NCBI GenBank assembly: GCA_030789695.1
Contig: CM061142.1
Location: 285,234,492 to 285,298,491, forward strand
Direction: 5' to 3'
Length of the DNA: 64,000 nucleotides
Origin: Scilla litardierei
Taxonomy: Eukaryota; Streptophyta; Magnoliopsida; Asparagales; Asparagaceae
Notes under the pieces: model-generated
Seen by the model: only the letters and a program-made list of their open reading frames with translations
The model's database searches: none
Told to the model about the DNA's origin: nothing
Made by a program: the position numbers and the translations under genes
In this document: positions 21,831 through 31,201 of the stretch, in pieces
Layout: each line of letters starts with the position of its first letter
Position numbering within the stretch: the stretch's first letter is position 1

Positions 21831-22967
21831 TATTTTCATTTTTCTTTTATTTTTGTTTTAGAAATTTTTAGTGTTTTGAGTCGTTCGTCCAAAAATCTTG
21901 TGATAACGGGTCCTATTTTTCCTGACAGGAGAGGGGAATGAGGTACCTATCTTTAGGAGGATGCACAAGACGACGAGGAGCGCCCCAGGAAGGCGCTCGA
22001 TGCTTAGGAGGAAGATGAAATCGACTGGAGGAAAAAAGACGGAGTTTAGAGTCCAAACGAAGACAAACAGCAGAAGACAAGGCTCACTCGGCTGAGTATA
22101 CTAGTCACTCGGCCGAGTACACAAGTTCGTCCGGCCGAGCCGCTCACGAACGAGGGAAGTCTGCTATACCCAACTCTCTGTTTATTTTCCTGATTTCAGT
22201 ATAACTGCTACTCGGCCGAGTATATATTTTCACTCGGCCGAGTAAAACGGATACGCTCCTAGGGCGAGTCTTGCCGAGTAGCTTGAGCCACTCGGCCGAA
22301 TGGACTTACTCCACTCGGCCGAGGGTGGCAAGGCCACTCGGCCGAAGCGTAAGCGGGGAGGAATTTTCCATTGATCTCACTCGGCCGAGTGACCCAGTCA
22401 CTCGGCCGAGTCGTAACTTTTCCCTATAAAAGGGGGTGGGGTCGGGCGCGTTTTTCGAAACGACACAAACCGCAGTGCCCCGACCCTTCAGCTCCCTCGC
22501 CCGAACCCCTCGCTTACTCGCCCGACCGACGTCGCCGCGCCGCCGCTCGGCCAGCCACCGCCGGCCGAGCCGCCGCCGCTCCTCTCCCGAGTCGCCGCCG
22601 GCGGCCACGTCTCCGACCACCTCCGGTATCGCCTATTTAGCCTATTTCTCCTCTTTTTGTGTATTTTTCGAGGATCCATGCGTTAAACGAACCCCAAACC
22701 CAAATTAATTTCTATTTCTATCTATTATATCCCTAATGCCCCATACGTTTTGAATATTACCCGCTGATATCTCCATTTCATGCGCAGGTCATTTTTGGGA
22801 GCTTAGGGGAGCCCAGGGGAGCTTCTCGGGACTGATTTGGGCTGCGTGGAGGCGTCGTCTTCGCACGCTTCCATTGCTTTGCACTCGCGGTGTGTCATGG
22901 TATACTCTTTCCTTTATTTTACGCACGCCGCACTTTTTACGCTTTTCAGCACGCGCTCGGGGCCCAT
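21831..22967 (+). promoter_or_regulatory. Element C internal promoter region and leader of ORF1
   Basis: Not LTR. It begins T-rich with an acceptor-like TTTTTCCTGACAG (ending 21928). It continues with about ten CTCGGCCGAG-type palindromes (22083-22416), then a strong TATAAAAG at 22435-22442, then a CCG-rich leader. Two further acceptor-like sites end at 22787 (CATGCGCAG) and 22949 (GCTTTTCAG), just before the ATG at 22968. The layout copies the post-pol region of A, so gag and pol appear to have been deleted and this second promoter kept. Confidence 0.6.
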
Positions 22968-25085
22968 ATGCCGCCCCGGACACGGCCGCGGTCGAAGAGA
23001 GCTTCCGCCAAGCGGAAGCGGTCGGATGATGCCGGCCCCTCCCATGAGTTGGAGGACTCTCCTCCGTCTTCTCCCACACACCCCGTCCACCCAGCACAGC
23101 ATGCAGGCCCTGCACACCCCGCACAGCCTGCAGAGCCCGCACAGCCCATACACCCCGAACAGCCGCTCCCTGCCGCTCCACAGCCACCACCTCCGGCTCC
23201 ACTTATCGGGCCGCTGGGGATCACGTTCCGGAACGACGCTCACCGCATCGCTTTCGAGCGTATCTCCCAGCGCTCGATCGTACCCTCCAGGTTTGCACAC
23301 CTTGCCGACCTAGGACGCCTGGGGGTACTAGAGGGGATGCTCACGTTGTACGACAACGTGGGCTGGCGAGATTTCTTTCAGGTGTCGTCGGACACGTTTA
23401 TCCGCCCGACACTTGAGGTACTTAGTTCGATCGCCCGGACCGACGAGGGATGCTCGTTTCGGTTCATGGACCGGGAGTGCCAGGTCACTCTCGGTATGAT
23501 GAGAGCCTTTTTCTCGTGGCCCGATGTCCCCGGGGCCGATCGAGGTTACGCCCCCACCCATATCCCCCCACCTTCCTTCGACGCCGGTGTCTTTTGGGCC
23601 CGGATTACGGGTCTTCACGCCGCCTTTGACCCTAGTAGGGCCAAGGCCTTGGCCATTGTCCATCCCTGCCTCCGTATAGCTCAGCGCCTTATGGCGACGA
23701 CCTTTTTGGCCAGATATGAGCCGGGCACGATGTCCATGCCAGAGCTCTACATGCTCTACGCGATGACACGGCCCAGAGCTCTATCTAGGGAGGGCGATGA
23801 GCTGGTCCCCGCCGTCGTGATTGATGTCGCGGCTTGGTTTTTGGACCGCATCATTGTATCGGTGGGCGCTCGCTCACCGATATGCTGCGGCGGCCTGATC
23901 ACCTTGTTTGCCCTTATGACCGGTGAGGACTTCCCTGACGACCTGCGACGAGCACCGGGCCCCACTTCTCTGTCGATTGATGTTATGGACCGGATGAAGA
24001 TGATTCGTCCGCACGGTGAGCGACACTGGGTCTGGCTGCACGGCCCTTACGGTGCCGATTACATGATTCTTCCAAGCCCAGCTCGGACTCAGATTGTACC
24101 GGCCCAGGTGGACTGGCTCCCTGCGATGGATGTTCTCATCCCAGCCGCTTACGTGCTCGAGGCCGAGGAGGCCGAGCAGGCCCACGCTGCCCACGCTGCC
24201 CCCGCAGACCCTGTTGCACCTGCCGAGCCTGCTGCCCCTGTTGACCCCGTGGCCCCTCAGCCTATCCCCGATGTTTCCGATGCTCCAGACACCTCTGTCC
24301 ACACTGTTGTCGGTGTCGGGAGTACCTTAGCTGAGCCCACTTCCACTGCTTCCGAGCCTGTCACCACCACCACTGGCCCTTTGTCTGCCGAGCCTGTTTC
24401 CTATGCCCCACCCGAGCGCCAGCCGACTATAGTTGAGTGCGGAGAGCCCTCTTTTGCCACCCCTGCGGAGACCGTAGTCTCCACCTCTGTCTCCACCGCT
24501 GCTGTATTTTCCGAGAGTGTCGTGGCGTCTGTCCACACTTCTGTGCCACCGACCTCTCTGGCCACCTCGCCGCCACTTTTGTATTCTTCTTTCGCTACTG
24601 CTGCCTCCACTTCTCACCGTCCTGCCCAGCCTCGCACTGAGGCCAGGCCCCCACTTGTGAGCGCAGCCCATTTTGTTCCCTTGCCTGCTGAGCCCGTCAC
24701 CTACGCCACCAGAGTACGCCAGCCCCGACCTGCACAGCCCCGACCGGTGCGTCCCTCTGCACCACCTCCCACTGACACTATACTTCAGAGCATTCGTGCT
24801 CTCGAGGGGGCGGTGAGTGGCCTCAGAGGCAACCTTAGGACCCTGTCCTCCACCGTCTCCGCGATGGCCAGCCGCTTTGACCTGCTCCCGCAGATTCACT
24901 ACTGCCTTACCCAGGTCCTGGAGCGTCTCCCCCGCGTACCCGTACCCACCCAGCAGGTTCCCACCCACACTTCCACACACACTCAGCCTGCTACCACTTC
25001 CACACCCACCCCCGCTCAGCGGCCACTACCACCTCATCCTCCTCCTCCGCCTCAGGACGGAGCCGGCGCAGCCCCACCTTCTTAG
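22968..25085 (+). CDS. ATHILA ORF1-like protein (putative plant transposon protein)
   Basis: 705 codons, intact. The frame is open 26 codons further upstream, but ATG 22968 is preferred because element A has a matching MPP start in the same context. Residues 8-18 are basic (RSKRASAKRKR, nuclear-signal-like), and residues 35-80 are His/Pro/Ala-rich short repeats. Residues 85-370 form the conserved body: GRLGVLEGMLTLYDNVGW, a segment ending CQVTLGMMRAFFSWP, then IVHPCLRIAQRLMATTF, MSMPELYMLYAM and GGLITLFALMTGEDFP. These fit the ATHILA ORF1 / putative plant transposon protein families. A Ser/Thr/Pro-rich tail follows, with a coiled-coil-like stretch at about 605-655 and a Pro-rich end. In A the same gene lies after pol, the place of the env-like gene. 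No signal peptide or membrane span is seen, so an envelope role is not supported here. Function unknown. Confidence 0.75.
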   Translation: MPPRTRPRSKRASAKRKRSDDAGPSHELEDSPPSSPTHPVHPAQHAGPAHPAQPAEPAQPIHPEQPLPAAPQPPPPAPLIGPLGITFRNDAHRIAFERISQRSIVPSRFAHLADLGRLGVLEGMLTLYDNVGWRDFFQVSSDTFIRPTLEVLSSIARTDEGCSFRFMDRECQVTLGMMRAFFSWPDVPGADRGYAPTHIPPPSFDAGVFWARITGLHAAFDPSRAKALAIVHPCLRIAQRLMATTFLARYEPGTMSMPELYMLYAMTRPRALSREGDELVPAVVIDVAAWFLDRIIVSVGARSPICCGGLITLFALMTGEDFPDDLRRAPGPTSLSIDVMDRMKMIRPHGERHWVWLHGPYGADYMILPSPARTQIVPAQVDWLPAMDVLIPAAYVLEAEEAEQAHAAHAAPADPVAPAEPAAPVDPVAPQPIPDVSDAPDTSVHTVVGVGSTLAEPTSTASEPVTTTTGPLSAEPVSYAPPERQPTIVECGEPSFATPAETVVSTSVSTAAVFSESVVASVHTSVPPTSLATSPPLLYSSFATAASTSHRPAQPRTEARPPLVSAAHFVPLPAEPVTYATRVRQPRPAQPRPVRPSAPPPTDTILQSIRALEGAVSGLRGNLRTLSSTVSAMASRFDLLPQIHYCLTQVLERLPRVPVPTQQVPTHTSTHTQPATTSTPTPAQRPLPPHPPPPPQDGAGAAPPS

Positions 25086-27029
25086 GCACTCTTGATGCCA
25101 TCGCTTCTTTTTGCCGTTGTGCTGCCCGTCTCTGCTGGGTCCTGATGCACTTTTGTCCACCCCCCTCCCCTCACTGTTTCTATGATACGCATTTTCTATA
25201 TATATCTTCATATATCCTTTTTTGGGAGAGAGGGAGAGTTTTTGGTGTCACATCTTTATATCTGTATCACTCCTATTTCTGCATGCATCATGTCCGCATC
25301 ATATTTTCTGTTTCATTATTTTCTTATTTTTCATCATGCATGCATCCTCACTTGCCCTTCACATTACTTGTCTCTCGGTGTGCCCCACTTTGCACATTGA
25401 GGACACTGTGCCATTTAGCTTGGGGGAGTGAGTCCTCACGTTCTCTTTCGATTTGCCACCTTTATTTTTAGTTTTTTAACACCATTTTCCGCTTTTGCAC
25501 TTATTTTCATCATTTTTCTTTTTATTTTACCATGCATCACGTTTTTCTTATTTTTCTGTGTGCCGCATTGTAAATAGTTCTATTTTCCCTTTATCTTTAT
25601 TTCCTTTTTTCTTTTTTTCATCTCATGCTAGAGATGACTTTTCTATGATGATGATGACGTGGAGTTTGCTTACTCTATATGCATGCTATATTTGTCATGT
25701 CTTAGACTTTATTTCTGATATCATATGCTATGACTTGCCTTGCATTTAGAGGTAGTAACCCACACTTTTTCCACATAAAAATGGATGAAATTTTATTATT
25801 AGCTGAGTCTGAATATTCATATGTATGCTATCACAGAAAACACACCAAGATTCACGCATTGAATGCTTATATCTGGAGTACCGATTTCTTTTCCTATATC
25901 ACTTCTATATGCATGATTTGTACATTTCACTTCAGGATGATTGAATGATGTTAGCTATGATAAATCTGGATTAGTTAGCTTTTTTGTGATCGAAACTGAG
26001 TAGATTAGATTACCCTGCTGAAGTTGTCGTGCATGTCTTATAGAGTGAACCGAGAGATATATTTATTTCTTTCTCCACAAATCTTGAACATCATTTCTCT
26101 ACTTTTAAAATCATTGGTGAATCTCCCCTTAGCGATTCTATTATATGGCATTTCCCCCGCTATTAATTCCTAGCTCCAAATTTCCCGAATTCAAAATAAA
26201 AAAAAGAGAAAATATTCTTGTATATCGTTATCTCTCTTTGAGTTGGGATCGTTGTGTATATATGCTATACCAAAAAAAAGAGAAAAAAAAGAGGAAAAAT
26301 CCTCAATAAAATATCCCATCTCACTTTCTTTCTTTCTTCTCTCTTTTCGTGTTCATTTTTATTACTTTTGGAGCTTTATAAAAATGGGGATGTGAAAATT
26401 TTTTATGCCACCATGCTTATAGATAAGCTTGGGGGAGGGAATCCATTGATGTGTGAGAGAGTGACTACTTGACTTTGCACGACAACCTAGGCTAAGTAAT
26501 ATTCTAAACTCCGTGTGATTATTTCTAGCTTTACGAAATCCAGAAATCTAAGCCTAGCATTCATATCATGAAATCCACACTTTTCTATTCTCTCTATTCT
26601 ATTGTGTGATACTCTTATACTCCTCATAGAAAGCATTCAATTGAAAAGTGTGTGATCTGTGATGTGTATACCGCTTTAAATGATTCAGACGATGTTAATT
26701 CTAAAATTATTCCGTTTTTCATGATTATATCGTTGTTCGTGGGTTTTCTATTTCTATTTGCACTATTATACTATGATATCAAAATAAAACTCTTTGACAT
26801 GTATTTTTCATTCAGTGCATGCTATATGAGTAAGCGGAACCCACGTCCTGAGAAAATGATCTAGCAGCTTACCTCTTCGCTTCTTTCTTTCTTCTTTGTT
26901 TTTATTTCGTTTTTCATTCTTCTCCGCTTTTCATTTTTCATCTTTCGCCGTTTTCGTTTTCCGAATCCACCGGGTTCGCCTTTTACTTATCTTCCTCGAG
27001 GACGAGTAAGAGGTAAGCTTGGGGGATTT
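25086..27029 (+). other. Element C 3' non-coding skeleton with polypurine tract
   Basis: No gene. It holds the shared landmarks in order: ATTGAGGACACTG with TTTAGCTTGGGGGAG (25394-25431), ACCAAGATTCACGCATT (about 25845), AGTGAACCGAG (about 26042), an A-rich block (26197-26300), AAGCTTGGGGGAGGGA (about 26425), ATTGAAAAGTGTG (about 26640), GAGAAAATGATCTAGC (about 26848), and CCTCGAGGACGAG with AAGCTTGGGGGATTT at 26993-27029. The last G-run, just before the LTR, is the true polypurine tract. Confidence 0.7.
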
Positions 27030-28852
27030 TGATCACTCCTTATTTTACACTTTTTTCCCGCATGTTTGCATGCCATTTAGATCGCCCAAATCATGTTTTT
27101 CACGATATATCGACGATATTGCGATGCTTTTCACGATTTGTTGTTTTTGTCGCATTTCAGGTGATTTGGAGCGATTTGGAGTGATCTCGAGATACGCCTA
27201 CTCCAGAGTGTCACCGACGACCTCCCCGAGGGGTATTTTGCTGTTGGAGAGGAGCGGAAGAAGAAAGAACGTCGCAGGAGCGACGAGGAGGCCAAAACAA
27301 GCTGTTTGGGCATTTTTGGTGTCCCACTCGGCCGAGTGAAGGAGTCACTCGGCCGACCAGCGAGACACCGATCGGCCGACCAGATCGGATACGCTCCACA
27401 CGTGCACTCGGCCGAGCGACGGAAGCCACATCGGCCGAGTGACGAGACCCCGTCCGCCCGAGTGGCGCCCAGACGAAGCCATTCAAAAATCGCCAACTTA
27501 CTGTTTTTCGGCTGCCTAAGCTTCAGAAGACCCACTCGGCCGAGTGGATAATCCCGACCGCCCGAGTACCAAGAAGCCATCGGCCGAGTGACGACAACTC
27601 ACTCGGCCGAGTCGCCCCCGAAGTGAAGACCCCTGAAGGCCCCGACTTACTGGAAATTTACAGGGTTTCTCACTCGGCCGAGCGACTTTTGTCACTCGGC
27701 CGAGTGCGACGCGCTGCCTGTAGCGAAAATTGCGGAATTCAGGCTGCGCAGAGGTATTTTGGTCACAGTTTTTGGACGATTTTGGGGGGTATTTAACCCC
27801 TGTTTTTACCCTAGTTTAGAGAGCCTTTTCTCTTAGATTTTTTTCAGCTTTTTAGATTAACTTTTAGCTTTATTCTTGTGATTGGAGAGGAGACAAAAGT
27901 TGATTTTTGTTGGATTATTTGAAGAACTCCATTGGTTTGTCTCTCTCTTCTCTAAAAATTCTATTTTTATTGCTTATCTCAATATTGTGATGAATTCTCT
28001 TGTTAATTTCATTGATTATTTTTGTGTTTGCACTATGAATTGTGAGTAGTCTCCACGTCTTGGGGCATGGGGATGAACCCTACAAGCCCAATTTCATATT
28101 TGTGATGAATTGGTAGAAATTTTGCTAGAATTGCTATTAGGGATTAGTTTGGGAGCGATTTACTACGGATAGCTAGGAGTTCATACCGATTGGGATTTGC
28201 AAGAGATTAGATCCCAATTCGATAGGAAACCCTAGAAATCCGAATTGGGTTGGAATCGAATTTCCGTAGTATCGGTTTGCAAGAGATTGGACCGACACTA
28301 GGGTTCCCGGTTGCAATTCCGTGCCGATACCCGTTTGCAAGAGATTGGACGGGTAGGAACTATCCCAACCTAGGTCGTTGGCCGAGCTTGCAAGAGATTG
28401 GGCTCGGTGCGCGATTGGACGATGATGTTGATCCTAATGCTAGCTTCCCTAGGCTAGGGTTTGCAAGAGATTAGACCCGAACCTAGGATAGCTATAGACC
28501 GGCAACAGCACGAGAGCGTGAGCTTGGTTCTACATTCAGTTGCAACTAGTTCATCCAAAATCTTATTCTAGCAATTTTGATACCGATGAACCACATTGAC
28601 GAGATACGGTGAGTAGCGGGAATTCCCCATTCCCTAGACGTTCTTTATTTGATTTGATATTTCCGTACTTTGTCTGACGATTGTGACAGGATCGCCAAAG
28701 GAAAATTTCTCTCTTTTCTCTTCTTAATAGCCAGGTTGATTGGAACAAGCACGGTCATTCGTCCTCCCTGTGTTCGATAACCCGCTCGCCGCTATACCGT
28801 GCGCTTGCGGTAAAACTACAACCGTTCTTTGGGTTACATTCCGGAGCGATCA
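27030..28852 (+). repeat. Element C 3' LTR (1823 bp, full length)
   Basis: TGATCACTCC to GGAGCGATCA. Palindromes at 27326-27712, TATTTAA at 27790-27796, five leader hairpins at 28189-28488. It serves as the reference for the truncated 5' copy. Confidence 0.93.
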
Positions 28853-29698
28853 CCGCCGCCGCCCCTCGCCGCCGCCGTGGATACCCCTCTGCCCCCTCTC
28901 ACCGTTGACAGCAACCACAGGCCGCAGATCCGCTGAAAACAGTGCGCTTGCTCGCTGTTTTGCATATTTGGCGTCGTCCCGACGCGTCGCTGCGATCTCG
29001 CCGTTGTCTCTCACTGTGGGAGTCGTCCAACAGCCTCCTGCATCCCCTGGGGGCGTCTTCCTACGACATGAGCATCACTTACGACTCTCGACGTCGTAGG
29101 CGTAGCGTTCGACGAACCGTTCGCCACGAGTTGTTGTTACGGTTTCCCGGAAGCCGTAGAACGCCTTCCCGACACTCCTGCTCGCTGTCCAGCCCCTAGC
29201 CGCTGTCCGTACTCTCTGACCACTACCAGAGCGTGTCTGGCTACGCTGCCCGTAGCCGAGACGCCGCTAGAAGACGATCCGTAGTCGTGCCAATCAGATC
29301 GGTCGCCGTTCAGACTCTACTTCCCGTTCGCGCCAAGCCCCGGAGAGGTTAGTTCCCGAAACTCGTAGCGCAACCCAAACCGTAGCCAAAACTGAAAACC
29401 TAACTAAAAACGGCAACTTAACTCATTAAATTTAATTCCTGCTCTTTTAAAACGATGTGTAACCGTAGGCCGACGTTTGGACTTTTGACTGTGCACATAG
29501 GATAGAATCGTCGGATAGGCTGAACGGACAACTTGACTCGTGACGGTTAGGGTAGCCACGTTCAACCTAGAAATGAACTTAAATAGGAATTTCTAAAATC
29601 GCGACCTGACACCGTCGCTGTGACTGTTTCAGACGAACTACCGCAGACGCGACGATTGGACGAGACACCCCGGACGGACGACCCTCTCACCACCGCAG

Positions 29699-29840
29699 GC
29701 AAGTGTACTCACTTGCGTTTTTGACCGCGTCTTGGTCTTAATTTGTTAGAACTATTAGACTGTGAGTGTTTAGATTTCGGACGTGAAATGATAGCGTCTG
29801 GGTCACCCTGACGACTTAGACTTGACGACGAAGTCTAAGT
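29699..29840 (+). other. Element D leader hairpins shared with family E
   Basis: Hairpin one: GCAAGTG (29699-29705), loop TACT, CACTTGC (29710-29716). Hairpin two: ACTTAGACTT (29814-29823), loop GACGACG, AAGTCTAAGT (29831-29840), a perfect 10-bp stem. GTGAAATGATAGC lies between them. Family E has the same order with different stem sequences and loop GACAACG. In D's 3' LTR, hairpin two has one mismatch. Confidence 0.75.
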
Positions 29841-29970
29841 CCGACGAACAACAACTTGTGACACTTTAGGATTATCTTGTGTGTGCGTGCGTGTGGACAC
29901 CCTAGAACAACTCTCACATACACTGGTCGTGTCTTGTCACCGTTATACACACTGGTCATGTCTTGTCACC

Positions 29971-30245
29971 GTGTTACAAAAAGCCTTCGGGCGTTTCAGA
30001 TGCTCTCCTTGCGGGAGTGATCTCCGTGTTACAAAAAGCCTTCGGGCGTTTCAGATGCTTCCCGAGCGGAAGTGATCTCTGTGTTACAAAAGCCTTCGGG
30101 CGTTTCAGATGCTCTCCTTACGGGAGTGATCTCCGTGTTACAAAAAGCCTTCGGGCGTTTCAGATGCTCTCCTTGGGGGAGTGATCTCCGTGTTACAAAA
30201 AGCCTGCGGGCGTTTCAGGTGCTTCCCTAGCGGGAGTGATCTCTG
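29971..30245 (+). repeat. Five tandem 54-55 bp repeats in LTR D
   Basis: Units start GTGTTACAAAA at 29971, 30026, 30081, 30135 and 30190. Each holds GCC-TTCG-GGC, which as RNA is the very stable C(UUCG)G tetraloop, and a second small hairpin (CTCC/GGAG or CTTCC/GGAAG). Unit five has TGCG in the loop, still of the UNCG class. The 3' LTR has the same array at 37711-37985 with a few substitutions. Confidence 0.85.
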
Positions 30246-31063
30246 TACTTCTTGTCCTGAGTTCTGGGGTTTGGGGTAGGGTTGAGCGTGCGCACGGGGA
30301 GAGGGTCTGATCCCCCTCAACCCGTAAGGCGTGAACCATTCATGTCGTGTCGTGTCGTGACGTGTCGTGTCCTACTTGTCTTGTCAGTCTTCGTCTTGTC
30401 CTGACACCTTTAGGTTAGTCCCGTAGTCGGTAGTACACGCTACGACTACTGCCTGCCACGCTTTACTTTCCTGCTATGTTACTTCTGTTGTTACTTTGTT
30501 ATAACACCAGCATGTTAATCAACCAGTAAAACGATGTTAAATAGTTCAGTACACTTGCAGTAGAGTCTGACGTTCTGTTGTAGACTTTACCTGACGTACA
30601 GTTCCTTTCTTTGGTGCTGTACGTCAGGTGTTGAGCCGGAGTACGACGACCAGACCGAGCTACCAGAGGACGTAGAGCCGGAGGACGTCGATCCTGAGTA
30701 CGTGCCCGAGGACGACCAGAGTTAGAGATCCCTACTGCTGATTCCGGAGGTTCCATCTTAGTTGTTTGGGTGCGTAGCACCCTTTTGATTTCCTGTCTAG
30801 GTTGGGGGCTTGCACCGGTAGTTTCCTTTTCTGTAGTTGTAGCCCTACGGGCGTTTTGACTCTCAGTACTTTGGATATTTATTTTGGAATAAAATGATTG
30901 TCTTTCTTTTTCGTACTTTTATTGTTCTGTACTAACATGCAGGGACATGTACCTTCGACTTGGAGTACCACACAGACGCTTATTGGGTCCGGGCTTCTCA
31001 CCCCGGCCTAAGCGGGCCTTAGTCACGCTTCGCCTCTGTTGTTTTGGGAAGCGGGGCGTGACA

Positions 31064-31090
31064 GGTTTTAGTGGTGGCCCATGCAGGTCT
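31064..31090 (+). other. Primer-site region of D, non-canonical
   Basis: The 27 bases after the LTR contain GTGGTGGCCCATGCAGGTCT and match those after family E's LTRs (48919-48945) at 25 of 27 positions. They are not the initiator-Met or Asp complements usual in plant gypsy elements. Conservation across two families suggests a primer site for another tRNA, which I cannot name. Confidence 0.45.
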
Positions 31091-31201
31091 CACCCCATTC
31101 TTTCTGCAAGTACAGAATAATAGGAGTTAGGACATTCATTTTATGATATCCAGTATTCGTACGAGTCTAACCTCTGTGTTTCTTGACAATAGGATAGCAG
31201 G

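Larger units (their letters stand above)
20401..28852 (+). mobile_element. Element C: young non-autonomous Athila-related element
   Basis: Inserted inside D's 5' LTR. It starts TGATCACTCC, ends GGAGCGATCA, and has CCGCC on both sides (20396-20400 and 28853-28857); this is suggestive rather than decisive because the site is itself a CCG repeat. The 5' LTR (20401-21830) and the matching part of the 3' LTR (27030-28852) differ at only a few positions, so it is the youngest nested insertion. It encodes one ORF, ATHILA-ORF1-like, with no gag, RT or integrase. The 5' LTR lacks its last roughly 390 bp and the primer site, so this copy is also a deletion product. Confidence 0.9.
28858..31063 (+). repeat. 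Element D 5' LTR, second part
   Basis: Resumes after C in CCG-rich leader and matches 36590-38803 to the end GGGGCGTGACA. It carries D's leader hairpins and the 55-bp tandem array, and a short CGTGT microsatellite at about 30342-30371. Confidence 0.93.

Noticed and set aside
24327..24980. 217-codon minus-strand frame, and other long minus-strand frames at 22488-24302
   Set aside because: Opposite-strand shadows of the GC-rich ORF1-like gene of element C; composition follows from its codon use and no motif is present.
22968..25085. Calling the C ORF an envelope protein
   Set aside because: No signal peptide or membrane span is visible; only the position after pol in A suggests env, so the neutral ORF1-like name is used.
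27030..27551. Frames at 20502-20951 and 27131-27580 as duplicated genes
   Set aside because: They are the two LTRs of element C read through the CTCGGCCGAG palindromes, giving repeated LGRV and SAE-like peptides on both strands.
29881..30184. Frames of 64-73 codons with repeated KAFGRFRC-type segments
   Set aside because: Translation of the 55-bp tandem repeat in D's LTR; the unit length varies (54 and 55) and breaks the frame.
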